Assembly (NCBI GenBank): GCA_013399115.1
Contig: VXAA01005241.1
Span: 1 to 64,000 of the forward strand
Reading direction: 5' to 3'
DNA: 64,000 bases
DNA from: Anseranas semipalmata
Taxonomy: Eukaryota > Chordata > Aves > Anseriformes > Anseranatidae
Under the pieces are notes generated by a model. That model was not told the origin of the DNA. It searched no databases and saw only the letters and a program-made list of their open reading frames with translations. Position 1 is the first letter of the stretch. Each line of letters starts with the position of its first letter. Positions 1 through 12,519 of this stretch are shown here, in pieces. Made by a program: the position numbers and the translations under genes.

Positions 1-370
1 CTGGGGATGACCAGCCTGGAGAAGAAGAGGCCCTGGGGAGACCTCGTTGTCGCCTTTCAGTACTTAAAGGGGGCTTATATAAAAGGTTGAGAATGACTTT
101 TTATATGCGCAGATAGTGATAGGAAAAGGGGGAATGATTTCAAACTAAAAGAGGGGAGATTTAGATTAGATATTAAGAGGACATTCTTCACTCAGAGGAT
201 GGTGAGGCACTGGAACAGGTTGCCCAGAGAAGCTGTGGATGTCCCATCCATGTAGGTGTTCAAATCCAGGTTGGATGGGGCCCTGGGCAACCTGATCTAG
301 TGGGTGGCATCCTTGCCCATGGCAGGGGGGTTGGAACTAGATGATCTTTTAGGTCCCTTCCACCCAAGCT
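1..370 (+). mobile_element. CR1 LINE, 3' end, cut by the window edge
   Basis: This is the 3' end of a chicken-repeat-1 (CR1) non-LTR retrotransposon in sense orientation. The sequence shows the usual order of CR1 landmarks: GATATTAAGAGGACATTCTT near 170, then CACTGGAACAGGTTGCCCAG near 210, a GTTGGATGGGGCCCTGGGCA box near 272, and GATGATCTTTTAGGTCCCTT near 340. The element starts upstream of position 1, so its true 5' truncation point cannot be seen. Numerous small differences from the usual consensus mark it as an old, inactive copy. Only the tail of ORF2 and the 3' UTR are inside the window, so it encodes nothing functional here. CR1 identity rests on recognition of the family and was not aligned. 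Confidence 0.95.
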
Positions 371-505
371 ATTCTATGATTCTGTGATTCTATGATTCTA
401 TGATTCGATTCCATGATTCTATGATTCTATGATTCTATGACTCTATGATTCTTTCTATGATTCTATCTTTCTGTCTTTCTATCATTCTATCTTTCTATCA
501 TTCTG
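371..505 (+). repeat. Expanded CR1 octamer tail, (ATTCTATG)n grading into (TTCTATCT)n
   Basis: CR1 elements end in a few copies of an octamer close to ATTCTATG. Here the tail continues for about 135 bases. The first part keeps the ATTCTATG phase with single-base variants (ATTCTGTG, ATTCGATT, ACTCTATG). From about 451 it shifts to TTCTATCT and TTCTATCA units. This looks like secondary microsatellite growth seeded by the CR1 tail. The boundary with unique DNA is near TTCTGTTATG at about 502. Confidence 0.85.
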
Positions 506-2021
506 TTATGTGCACCCAGAACATGCCATGGTACTCAGCCCACATTCAGTCAAGATACACAGAGCAGCACCCGATTTAACATGCCTCAGATTTAGTCTTC
601 ATGGAAAGCCTCTGGCTGCTCTAGCTGTTATTCAGTATTTGTAGCCTCATAATTAAGATGAGGTGACCGTTACATCAAGCTGCATTACCTGCTACTGCCA
701 CTAGCAGTATTACATGAACTGCTGCCACTGACTCTTACATGATGCATGAAAGCCCCAGCTGATAATGACCTACATAATTTATAGGTGCTTGCTTTACTTT
801 GAGTCAGTCTATTACAGTTTGCTTGGTACTACTGTTTTAAATGTTAAGGTCACAGAACACAGAGCTAACCTGTTGCTGATAGAATAAAATAAATATTTTT
901 ATTTGAGCACTTTAAACAGTGCGCAAGCTGTACATGGAGTAAAGCTGGAAGGGCACATACCATAAATTTGTCAGGGGAACTTCTCTGCTACTTGCCACAA
1001 AATTATATTATGAGAAATGGGCATATTTTGGTGGAGCCTGTAGTAATGTTTTAATGATGAGAGATTTTGTTAAAGAAAGCATTTCATCGGTTAAGGAAGA
1101 GCTCTCTACTCTGCAATGGAATAAAGTATTCTCTCACTTTAAATGTGCATCTTCTATGATAGCCAGATATCATAAAATTTCATTGCTGAGACACAAACAT
1201 GCTGGATAGCAGAAAACGAACACAGGTAATTTATGTGGTTTCTCTACAGTTTTGAGGTGAATTAGTTGTGAAACAAAAGTAAAGATACTAGCAAACCTTG
1301 GCCATCAACCTGAGGTGCTTAAGGTCCATTCAAGGAAAGAAATAGAAACCTTTATGGGAAATTTCTGATGTTACATTTTTCCAGCAGACAATTCATGTCA
1401 TTTATTTCTTTTTACTTATTCTACAATGGTCTCAGGTTGACAAGATTCCTCAGTTAGGTGCTTCTCTTGGCTACGAAGTGAGGGGACAGAAAGCCTCTCT
1501 GTGAGCCAGCTCCAGTTTGCTCAGAGCAACCAGAGAGCTGATTCCTGATGTTGCAGGACTTACCCCAGACTGCTGCACCACAATAGCATGCTGCTGGAGG
1601 AGGAAGCTTCTCTAAGTCCTCTTTTTCTTCTCTTCATAGTGCTCACAGTAATGAGCAAAAAATATAACCTGTAAAAATTCCCCTTTGAATACTTCTTTAT
1701 GATTTTTTTCCTACTACTTGGGAGAGGTCTTAAAAATTTGCACTGAAATCTTTGAAATTCAGAAAAGGTCCTTTGAAATCTTGTCTTTAATTGACATTCA
1801 AAGCTTCTAATTAGCTTTTAATTTGTCTGTTACATACTTTAAAATGATCAGTGGACATCTTCAATATGTACCTTTCCATTGCTAGAATAAAAATAGGTTT
1901 CCAGGCTGAAGTCATATTGAACCTGGCTTTACCCTGTAGTTGAAAGAAGGGTTTAAACCTAGAACAATGCCAGCCATGGAAAATGGAAAACAATTAAATG
2001 TCGCCTAATTGCATTATCTCT

Positions 2022-2022
2022 N
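2022..2022. other. Single ambiguous base (N)
   Basis: A lone N sits just before a run of seven T. There is no repeated sequence on its two sides, unlike the N at 53,898, so it is most likely a base-calling ambiguity at a homopolymer. Confidence 0.9.
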
Positions 2023-2259
2023 TTTTTTTGAAGTTAATAAAAGCATAATCTATTTGTACCTGCCATTTGCCTTAGGAAACAGCAGAAGATAATGAAAATA
2101 TTTTACTATCTATTTTCAAATTATAAGCTGTTGTTTCCAAAGAAAGTCAAAACCCATGTATATTATCACATTATTGTTCTCTGGGGACTGCAGTCACTAT
2201 AGTGATAGTAATTACATGGCTTCATTAACTTTCTACATTCTACCTGTTATGGGGGTTTC

Positions 2260-2700
2260 ACATTAAGAAAATTTGCATATACAGGAAATGAATGCTGTTT
2301 GCAAAGAGCTAATGTCATTAAACATTTAAGAAGCCTCTCTCAAGTAAACACTGGAATATCCGTTTAGCAAGCCGTTAAAACCAGTGTAGTCACAATTTTC
2401 ACTTTAAAGGAAAACATGTAAAAAGCATTTAGAGTAAGCAACAGCCATTTTAACAAAACTGCTTTAAAATTGGAAATAATTCAATTACTCTTGCAATCAT
2501 TACTATGCATAATCAGATATAATATCCTTCTGTCACATTAATACTAGCTCCTGTTAAGACTGTGTATGAGTGCATATGATAGACTGTAATAAGTGACCCG
2601 TATTTAAACAGCACATGCAATGAGAACTTTCATTTCCTAATCTGTAATTGCCTAATTTTTGCTATCAAGGTTTTATACATAAAAATAACTTTCAGTTTTT
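2260..2700. promoter_or_regulatory. Candidate conserved non-coding element
   Basis: This is a repeat-free, compositionally complex AT-rich block. It holds a perfect octamer ATTTGCAT at 2271-2278, TATGCATAAT near 2504, and several TAATTG or CAATTA homeodomain-type cores near 2480-2485 and 2645. Dense POU and homeobox-like words without low complexity are typical of vertebrate developmental enhancers. This is pattern recognition only. Such words also occur by chance in AT-rich DNA, and no conservation data are available. Confidence 0.2.
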
Positions 2701-5700
2701 AGTGATGAGTTATAAAAAGCAAGGAAAGACTCTATAAGAACAACATTTTAAACTGTACTGTAGTAGAAGGAAGGTAAACGCTTGGTAGTTTGTCACATTT
2801 TTGCTTCATAGGCTTGACACAAACCTACTAATTCCAAAAGGAGGATTTTTTTTCTATTTGCTTGAGTCAGTTCTGACTGAGAATATCTAGCTACTGACTT
2901 CAGTAGCCATATGATTTTAGAAACTGTCTGTGGTTTGAAGCCTTTTGCCTTGTGCAGAGCTCTTGTAGTAGCATTCTGCTTTAATGTAACAGTCCATGTA
3001 TATTTATCTTGAAGCATCTGACCTGATTGTGATTTAATCCCACTGTGTGTTGTGAGTGGATCTAACACTCCTCTCATAGTTGTCTCTTTTGTCTTGATGC
3101 TGATGCTGATGCTGATACTTCTGAGAATTTTCACTCTATACCAGCCCAGTGGACAGCATAGATGCCCAGGGATTAGGAAATTAAAACGTGTATTAGAAAA
3201 CTGCAGAATCTGATCTTTCCTTACCCCAAGGACATTCATGGAAGATTATTCAACAACAGCCAGTTTATAGGCAAGTCATGGTGAACATTTCTCCTTTTGA
3301 ATGATGATGAGGGAGGTACTAGCCTTGTAATTAACTGTCTCCTCTAGGAATTTTACTGCTCATTGTGCAGGTTTGGGGGATCATTCTTTTGATTCAATAC
3401 ATTTTGTTATGCAGTGTAACAGAGAATAAGGTGTTTAACTGTCCTTTATAGATTCCACTTTAAGGAATTCAAAGGTTCAACACTGATGAATGGACATTCT
3501 AGTGCCTAACTTATAGAAACTTAATGTCTTTACTGGTTCTGGTTCTTTATGCCCTCTCCTTAATATCTCTCTGAATTAGACTTTACTTTCAACTTCTTTT
3601 CCTTTCTAACTTTGGATTGGGCAGAAATACCACAGAAACACTTCTTTTCCATAGGGTATTACAGGCCTTATATTTGTTCAGCACTTGGAGCTCCTCTGAT
3701 GAAAATTGTTTTGGAAACATAATGCACAAGCAGCTGGACTTCATCCTGTCAATGTGAGGATGTAAAAGAGAAAGGAAAATGTCTGCAATGTTCTCTTTTG
3801 TACCAGTTCTGAGCACAATATCAATCTTCTTCTTACTCTGAATGCAGGGATTATATGAAACTGGCAGTCATCCATAAACAAGAGAGAGGGAAGAAAGGAA
3901 GAAGTAGACTGAAATATGAAGACAGAACTCTGAGGTAACTCTGTGAATCTAGTTCAAACAGTTAGAAAAGTTACCACTCTTAGTTCAGGTTGCTGGGGGT
4001 ACTATCCACACAGCTAACCAAGGTCATGGATTTTATGAAGATTTCCTGATCAGCTTTTGTAGAAAAATCAGCTGGTAAAGTATCCTGTGGTTATTCAAGC
4101 TAAACTGGCACATTTTGCAGGGAAGAAAATGAGAGGCACTCACACAAGCTTCAGCATAGCTGAAGAGTGATAAAATTTTTGGATACTACAATTTCTCTGT
4201 GATAAAATTTCCTCCTGCCTGGCTTTGCAGCACCTGCCCCTGTGCTGTCTCTCCCCCCTTTCTCAGAATGGCTTTCCATGGCACTGGAGAGATGGACTTG
4301 GTGGAGGGAAGAGTCCTCCTCCTCTTGTCTCCAATGAGGTACACTAGGTTCTTGGGAGAGGAGTGAGAGGAGAATGTGTTAAAAAGCTTCAGGAGGTACA
4401 GTAAGAAAAGGGGTCATAGGTGAGAGATGAAGCCCCCAGTATTCCCACCCTGGTCACTGTCAAAAATCCAATTTGCTGGAGAGCATGGAGAAGACAGAGT
4501 TCTGACAGAGGGAAGGAAGAAAGACACTTTTCACCATGGACAGACTTGAGTGGTCTCATCATTGGAGGAACATAGCACCTAGCAAATCTAGACTAGTCTG
4601 CAGCTATTTCAGTAATTCTTTGGACTGCAGAATGGATATAAATGAATTCTTCTAGAGTACATCAGACTACCTCTACAAATCTATCTGTATATGACTTTTC
4701 TGAGTTTAGATTTTCTCACTTTGCTCATTTATCTTTTTCACCTCCGGAGTATCAGTTGTTTCTCATCTACCAACTCATTTTCTTGGTGTAACCTAAAACA
4801 TTCTACTTTTTCCACTTAGTGCAACCAAATTATTTTCACTGATTAATTGTTTTCACTGATTTTCACTGATAAAGTCTCTTTTCCAAGTTAGAGATGGATT
4901 TCTTGTTTACAACAGTTCATGTTAATGGTTTCTCTCACACTTTTTAAAATGTTCTTTCCTTTTGCAATATATTCTTCAGTGACATTACGTTGTATAGAAG
5001 TGACTTTCCAATTGGTTATTACAAGTACTGGGACATTGTTTGAATCGTATTGGTTTCTTGGATTGCAACTATTGATCTGATCTTTGTCACTGGAAGCTTG
5101 TGTTGCAAAACCTTCCTTCTCCATCTCAGTTAACTCTTTTTTTTTTTTCTCCTCTGCATCTTGCTTCACTTTGCTTCATTTTACTTCCTTCCTTCTTTAC
5201 TCACTCATTTATTTATTTTTCTTCTCAGCAGTTATATTTCCTCTCCTTTCCTTTAACAGCTGCTCTTAAGGAGTTTCAGTGTTGTATAGTTATTTGTGAG
5301 CTAGACTCTTTTACTCTCTTGATACCTGCTGTCTTTACTTGAAGCCTCTAAACCAGTAATTGGTAACAAGTTTCTCTCAGTGGGGTTTACACACAGCTGC
5401 AAGGCAGAAAATAAACAGTTCTTTCAAGTCTTCACTCTTAGGGTTACAGCTGTATACTAATGACTTCCCCAGCTTGCTAATGTAAATTTTAAAGAGATAT
5501 CATCCATTTTTATTAACAGATTTTTAAAATCTTTTCCACAGTTTAGGCAGGACCTTGTAATGATAATCAAAATAATATCTTTAAATTAAATTAAACTAGT
5601 CACTAGTGTGTAAGTTGATAACTTTTCATCAGGCTACAATTCAAATTGTTGGGCTTTTACTTATTATAATTTTTTAAAATTATTGTAATAATGCCTGCTC

Positions 5701-7392
5701 TATTGTCACTCAATTATTTCCAACGATTAAATCACAAAATAAATAATATATATATTTTTTTCCTCGTATGAACTAGGTTTGTTCAGAAGTTTGTTTTCAT
5801 GATATTTGGAAAATCTAATGCTTCTTTGAAAGTGCGGGAGAGGAGAAATAAAAGTTTATTCAGGCATTCCAATCTTAATAAGCTAGATCATGACTTTATA
5901 CACAAAATGATATGTGTTTTGCTGAAAATACAACACACTGATAAGCTCTGTGTGTCTCTGTGTGTGTATGTGTAGACAGAGGAGAAAAATATAATTAAAT
6001 AGAATTAATATATCTTTTGCAACTAAACTTGTTCTACCGATTCTCTCTCTCTCTCATTTTCACCTTCTAAAGAAACATTTTCAAAGGTTTCAGATATTTT
6101 TCTCTCAAGTTATTCCAGTATTGGCATCTAGTTTTCCTTTTTTATGGAATGAAACGGTAATAGTAGCTCTTATTTAAGCTTTTCATGTGACAGTTTCATC
6201 TCCTAATAATACTTCAAAAGCTTATTTAACACTTTCAAAAAATATCTGCAATGATGTTTGCAGGTATGCAAATCAGACTACTAAAAGCTTGGGATGCTGG
6301 GGAAACAGTGTGGGTTATTCCCACAGTAAATACAGTAGCAAGAAGAAATAACTCCTGCCTGTAGATTTTGAATGGTAGGTACTGTGAGTGTACAGCAGAG
6401 TAGGGATAACCTCCTGGCATAGGAGGGGAGAAAATTGTTGCTGCCATTCTTGTATTTGCCTATATCCCTACCACTGCAGTGAAATGGCAAAATGCTCAGG
6501 GTCACAGGGGATTGAGGTTGGGTGCTGTAGTTTTGTCATGCTAATTCATGCTATGTCTATAAAGCCACACCGTGTTGCTTAATAGAGTGATGCCCTGGGT
6601 TCCACAGTTTTTTGTAAATACTTTGGAAAGAAGCACGAACACCCTTTGCCTCCTGATTGCAGGAATAGCAAGGGGAAACCAACCGGCAGCAGCAAGGAGG
6701 CCCTGCTACCATCTGCAATGCCACCTCAGGCTGGCAAGGAAGGCAAGGCCAAGGCACCAGAAAGTGAGAGCTCCCGCAACTCTGCACACAGCAGGCAGCT
6801 CCATATCAGCCTAAACCTGGATTTCCTTTCTAAGTGAGATGTGCAAAGTGGGGAGAAATACTATAGTAGTATATTACTTGTAAGGTGGCTGTGACCAGGT
6901 AGCTCAGGTAGCTAACTATATTAAAGTGTGCTCTACTAGAACTGCCCCCCTCTGACTTCTGTTTATCAAAGGCAGGGAATTGAGGATTAAAGTATAAATG
7001 AAGAATAACTACAGAAGTAGAGAGCTCAGAATGTTTCTTAACAAATCTTCTTTCATTTAGGTAACTCATGGCTTCTGTATTTTTGTGTCCAAAATGCCAG
7101 AGGCAATCTTGAAATGGCAGCTTACAGTCTTTTCTTTCCTTTGAAAAGTTGTTTCCATGACTTAAGATGTTATGTGAAATCTACCTCCCTGCTTTCTTCA
7201 GGGGACAACAACCTCTTATTTGACTCATTATGTCGAAAATGTAATGTGCACAGAGCATTTGAGGTGGTAGAAGTGAAATTTCCCAGAGTGTTAGAAGAAA
7301 AGCACGTTCTTTACAGACCTAATTCAGAAAAATATTGTGAAAGGGTATTACTTTGTACTTTGCTATTAGTTCCAAGCTGGCAGATACAGGAC

Positions 7393-7410
7393 TTTTTTTT
7401 TTTTTTTTTT
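7393..7410. repeat. Poly-T run (18 T)
   Basis: This is an uninterrupted run of 18 T. No retroposed cDNA or target-site duplication was recognised next to it, so it is treated as a simple homopolymer. Confidence 0.9.
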
Positions 7411-8229
7411 AATTTAAATAAAGCAGTATTCTCGCAAGTAGTAACTTGATGAACTAACTGACAATTAATAACTGTGTGAGCACAGTATTTTCTAAATGTG
7501 AATGCTAATGCAGTGTTCATGGGAAGGTGCAGTCTATGTTTTTCAGAATGACAAAACATCGGTATGGTAGCAAATAGAAACTTGGACAGTACTGCTATAG
7601 GTGTCATAGTACCTTTGGTTCCTGGACAGTGCATTCTTCCTGTTAATATTAACTGCAAGGTAAAAAGCATCTGACAGCTTACAAAATCAGAACAAATCAG
7701 CTTGACCACATTATGTGCTGTTGCAAATAAGAATTCTTAATGCTGTTTAACAAATGACTTTTTTTATTTTTTTATTTTTTTTTACTTTTTATTAGAGCCC
7801 CTTGTTGCAATCCAATCTTGATTTTAGAAATTAAAGCTAACAACCAGATTGAAAGAATCCAGAGGATGACAGCATGGGGCACAGTCTCAAAGCCACAACT
7901 AACAGCATGAGGTAAAGCGAACCTCAAGCTATTCCAGCTCTTAGAAAAGGAAGGGGGAGAAAAAAGCATTTGCAGGAAAACTCAATTATAACAACCCACA
8001 GCTATAGTAAAGCACTTGTGAATGTTGACACTAAAGCTTTTTCTGCTTAATGTTTTAATTAAATACCTAGAAGCCAACTATTCTCCTCAGCCAGTGTCAG
8101 AGCAGTATTTCTCTACGGATAAATGTTTACAGCAAAAGCTCTGCTGAGGGTTTCAGCAAACAAGTCTCAGAGAACTGAGAAGGCTTTCAGCTAAGGCACT
8201 TGAGATCAAGAAAGCACCAGTGATTAGAA
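7411..8229. other. Unique DNA, no gene seen
   Basis: This stretch has a T-rich patch at about 7758-7792 and otherwise complex sequence. The minus-strand frame of 132 codons at 7311-7709 spans the poly-T run (read as polylysine) and has no domain; it is judged a chance frame. Confidence 0.6.
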
Positions 8230-8700
8230 ACTAGCAGTACAATAACAGGACAATTTAATCCACCCAAATGTCAGTCTCTGGTTTACAAGTTGGCAATCCC
8301 ATCTTCATCTGCAGACAAAAGGGCACTGGTTAGTCATCTGTTTAATTCTCTTGCTGCAGCATGTCATTTGGATGTTGAAGGAAAATCCCTTGATTCACTC
8401 TGCCATTTCTGACAGTCTCCCTCTAGACCACATTAATAAGCTTTTTAGAGAAGTGAATGCAGAATAATCAGCAGGCAGTCTGCACTCAAAATGGAGACAG
8501 AACAGACAGCAGAAATGCCTTCTTCCCTTTGTAGTTATGGTGCTTAGGTGACCCTTCCCTCACAGAGCAGCAAACGATTTAAACTAAGATTGCCTTTGAA
8601 AGCCACAACATAATTAACCATTTTATGCATGTGATGTCCTCCTAGCTTCAAAACCGCTTTGCAATGGAAAAGATTCAGCTGCATTTGAGTTATATTTACA
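8230..8700. promoter_or_regulatory. Candidate conserved non-coding element (left part of cluster)
   Basis: This is complex, repeat-free sequence with balanced composition, unlike the flanking AT-rich DNA. It contains words such as ACATTAATAAGC near 8430, CATAATTAACC near 8608 and TTATGCATGTGATG near 8623. The texture resembles vertebrate conserved non-coding elements. No open frame explains it. This is inference only. Confidence 0.25.
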
Positions 8701-8789
8701 AAACATGCTAACAATAGAGCAGACAGATAGAAAGGCTGTCTGGCATCCTGGAGTACCTGGGGAATTTCACTCAGAAAACAAACATGTTA

Positions 8790-9460
8790 CTCTTTAATGT
8801 AGGCTCACATCTCATTATAATATCACAAGTGGAATGAGACACACTCGCCTCTGTAACTGTGTTGCCAGGAGGCAGGTAAGTGTTGTGCTACAGACAGTCT
8901 TGCTAAGATCTGCATGATTTTAATATATTTTGAAAGCAAATAATTTGGTAGATAATGGGGGTCTTGCTGTGGATATTTCCTGTTTTTCTCTATTAATAAT
9001 TTCTCTACTGCCAGCTTTAAATTGAAATTGTCAATAGCTTTGTTTAACCTATTTTGCACTGCCTGTTTTAAGGTGCAGCTGAAAAACAAACTATTCCAGA
9101 ATATACTTATTTTGTTTTGGGAAGGATTTGCTGGTAAAACATTACTAAACACTGAAAATAAGAAAGCAGAAGCCTTGGAGCCCTGAAAACTCTTTTTCTT
9201 TCGCTTGGAGATGAAAGAAGTAAGCACCATTGAAAATCAAGCTCAAGATATGCACATACAGACAAGAAAAGTGAAAGAACATTAAAAGGAGAAGGGGAGA
9301 AATGTAATCCTGTGTGATGTGGTAAGATGTAGGTAAGCTCGAAGAGGATTTTGTCAAGCATAAAATTGACAAAACCTGCTATTAATTATTGTGCTGATGC
9401 TATCAGTGTCATTACCATAATCAAAAAGTGAGGCGTGAGCATAATTCACAAGGCGCTAGG
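8790..9460. promoter_or_regulatory. Candidate conserved non-coding element (right part of cluster)
   Basis: This continues the complex block at 8230-8700. It includes CTATTAATTATTGTGCTGAT at 9379-9398, with a perfect TAATTA homeodomain core at 9383-9388, followed within 60 bases by CATTACCATAATC and a GAGGCGTGAGC word. The minus strand carries frames of up to 135 codons (8823-9230), but these contain no recognisable domain and overlap one another in different frames. A regulatory role is inferred from texture only. Confidence 0.28.
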
Positions 9461-9664
9461 TAGCTTGGGGGTTAGATCACTTATTCTCAAAGGAGATTTT
9501 AAGAAAAAAACATAATTAACTATGGGAGAGCACAAGAATGCTTTTATATATCCTATGTAGTCAGTAATATCTCAGTAACAAATTCAGACATACTGGCCTG
9601 TTTGCATGTGAAGGCATAGAGGAAGATGGAAGGAGTCCTTATGTATCAATAGCAGCTACCAGGA

Positions 9665-9704
9665 AAGAAGACTGGAGCACACTTAAGAAGACTGGAGCAC
9701 ACTT
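9665..9704. repeat. Exact 20-bp tandem duplication
   Basis: The 20-base unit AAGAAGACTGGAGCACACTT occurs twice back to back with no mismatch (9665-9684 and 9685-9704). The absence of divergence suggests a recent slippage event, or a polymorphic site. Confidence 0.95.
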
Positions 9705-12502
9705 AACCAACTTGTCATTATAGAGAAGAAGCTAGGGTTTCTTTTTTTACATTTTTTAATAGTAATATCACAAAAACAATAGTATAGGCAGTTTGCAGAC
9801 AAATACTAGCACAGAGCCCATTCCAGAAAGAGCTTAAATGCTAAAGTACCAGGAATATAGGAAAAGACTGTACCAAAAAGAAAAGTGATGGATTATTTAC
9901 TTTTATGGAATACCTTTTTATCTATTTTCCCTTTAAAGAGCCAAACACAACAGCAAAGACCCTGACGAATAAGTATTATGGGTATAGAATATCTTCATTC
10001 TCAACAATAGTATCTTCAAGAGTAAAGGCAGAAAAGAGATGAAAAGTGAAGCCAGATCACCAGGTTACCCATGTAGCTTTACTCATCATTGCCTTGCAAA
10101 TTTAAACTATAAAAGAAGCTGGGACAAATTCAATATTTACAGTAGTTGCAAGTTAACAAGTCAGCATTTACCAACTGTTATAGGCAAAGTTGAATAAAAA
10201 GGTTTGCAAATGTTACTTTGAAGAAAAACATCACATTCACTTTGATTCACAACATATATTATTCACGGGCTGCAAACATTCATGCAAAAAAATCTCTATT
10301 TATAGTAGTATTGTAATCTCTTAGGCTAATAACTATACGTTACTATTCACTCTGGAGATATATAGCAGTGTTAAAAGCTCCTGGTTATTCTGAGATTCAA
10401 ACAATGAAAAATCAGGAGTAGTAATCACATGAGTGATGATATAAGATAAGCAACAGGTTTGGCAGGGTATTTAAGGTGAATGTCACAATTAGAATACATA
10501 AAGATTTTTTTTGTTTGTTCTTTTGTTTAGTGCTCATTATTTTGTTGTCAAGATGAAAACCAAACCATACATGTTGCTACTTGGTCCCTTTACCACTTTA
10601 AGCAAACTGTATAATTCCCATGTAAAACCTTCTCCCAGTAGGGCTCCAGAAACAATGACCAAAGAAGGCACTGGATATTACTCTCATTGGTAAGCAGAAA
10701 ATACTTGTTAATGCCCCTATTACAAGGTTTTATTGGCTCAGAGTAATTTTGACAGATTGAGCTGTAAATAAAGTTCTCCATTTGCAAGGAAATCTCATAG
10801 AAAAAAAATATAATATTCCTAGTGAAAAACAGTATTGGAAGAGTAGAGGATTAAACCTTTTGTGATTTTACATGTCTGTGGATTTCAAGAGCTACTATAC
10901 GTTTAAATGAGGGAATAAGTTAATACAAAAGTGTTACAAATCCCATAATATTCTTTTATTCATACAACAGTATTACATGGTAAATAAATTGTTGAAATGA
11001 AGAATCAATACTGAAGAGAGACCTTTGAATAAGATGGGGCAGATCTATGTAACAAAGCTAAATGTGAATTTGAATAGTGAAGAAAGTAAAGTTATTTATG
11101 CTTGTAATCTGCTGAAAGGAGTTACAGAAATGATAGGTTTTGTACCAAATCAAACTTGGCAGCAGCTGTGGCCTATGTTTCAAACTAAAAATGTTTTATG
11201 CTCCTTGAAATTCAGCTATGACCTTCTGAATGTTTATAAATCACTTTTGTTATCTGTTTCAAACCTAATGCCAGTAAAGTGACTCTGATTAGTCAGTCTC
11301 CAAATTATCTTCGAAATTTTGTACTTCCCCTTCAGTAATAACAGGACTCTCATCCCTCTGTACACAAAAGCACTATCTATAGGCCCATTTCTAAGATTGG
11401 AAAGAACTAGTTGAAATTTGCTGTTTTGGACCCAAAATGGCCAACAACACGAGAAGCAGCTGTGCAGTGTTCTGTCATGGCATCATTGTGTCTACAGAAG
11501 CAGACACGAAGCAGATGGTTCAATATGGTTAATAAATTTGGTGACAAAAATCAAGTGAGATACATTTGATTTGTACAAGCAAGGTGAAAACCAGCAAAGC
11601 TACAAAAAGAAAGACTGCTAAACAAGGAAACTTTTCAGAGTGCCCTAGGCAGGTGGTGCCATCTAGACCAAAACATCTTGTATTTGTTGCAGCAAAACGC
11701 TGCTTTTAGAGCATCACTAGGGGAGAGTTCAGAGTGGTGTAGAACAGCTGGTGAAGGAGAAGCATTTTAGAATTCCAGGCCAAACCAGGCCAAAACCACA
11801 TCATCCTTCATGGGCTACAACCGAGTTACTTTGACATGAACATTACAGTTCAAGCTTGAGGCAAGTGTCAGTGTTACCTGGGCTGTTACTAAAATTGCAG
11901 AGGTCACTAGATCTGGCCCCTCTCCGTAATTATGATATAGCTGCCTTTTCAAGTCTCTTTAGTCAGTTGATCATAGCAGTTTAGAATGATAGAAACCACT
12001 GAAAGAGACAACTGCAAAATCAAATTTGCTTTAGAGGCATATACCTCTAGTTAAATTAAATTTTACCCACTTACTAATAATGTAAAAGACAGTACTGAAA
12101 GACTGGAATATTGTATGAATCAAGAGCCAATTTTGACTTCGGGAAACTAAACCAGCAAAGCATAAAAATGTGGTCTCTTTGCTTCATTTCTGCTTTCTTT
12201 ATTACATCCAAGTTTAAATAAAAAACCATAAATACTGTTCCTGAAATAAAACTCCTCTCACAATAAAAGCTTCTAAGTCTTTGTTAAGTCCAATATCTTC
12301 ATACAGTCATGTGACTATTCAAAATTACTCATGACTGAAGCAGCTGTGAATGCCTGTGAAATGAAAAACCTTTGTTTTATGTACAATGAATATAAACTGT
12401 GCCTCTCTACTTGCTAAATACTTAAAGTCTTACTTCTCTACTTTTTTCCTCATTATTGTAATTAAAAACATTCAAATTACCATTGGCAGAGAGTGTTTAT
12501 TT

Positions 12503-12519
12503 AAAAAAAAAAAAAAAAA
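12503..12519. repeat. Poly-A run (17 A)
   Basis: This is a simple homopolymer. No retrocopy or flanking duplication was recognised. Confidence 0.9.

Larger units (their letters stand above)
506..7392. other. Unique AT-rich DNA, no gene seen
   Basis: No open frame here resembles a known protein; the longest is 148 codons on the minus strand at 2793-3239 and has no recognisable domain. There is one ambiguous base at 2022 inside a T run. Small repeats include a GATGCT hexamer run near 3095-3118, three copies of a TTTTCACTGATT-like unit at about 4835-4870, a T run near 5140, a TG-rich patch at 5950-5975 and CT dinucleotides near 6043. A candidate conserved non-coding block at 2260-2700 is listed separately. 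No transposon was recognised. Confidence 0.6.

Noticed and set aside
2022..2022. N as a second assembly join
   Set aside because: The sequence on its two sides is not repeated, unlike the N at 53,898, so there is no sign of an unmerged overlap.
7311..7709. 132-codon minus-strand frame
   Set aside because: It reads through a poly-T run as polylysine and has no domain; a chance frame.
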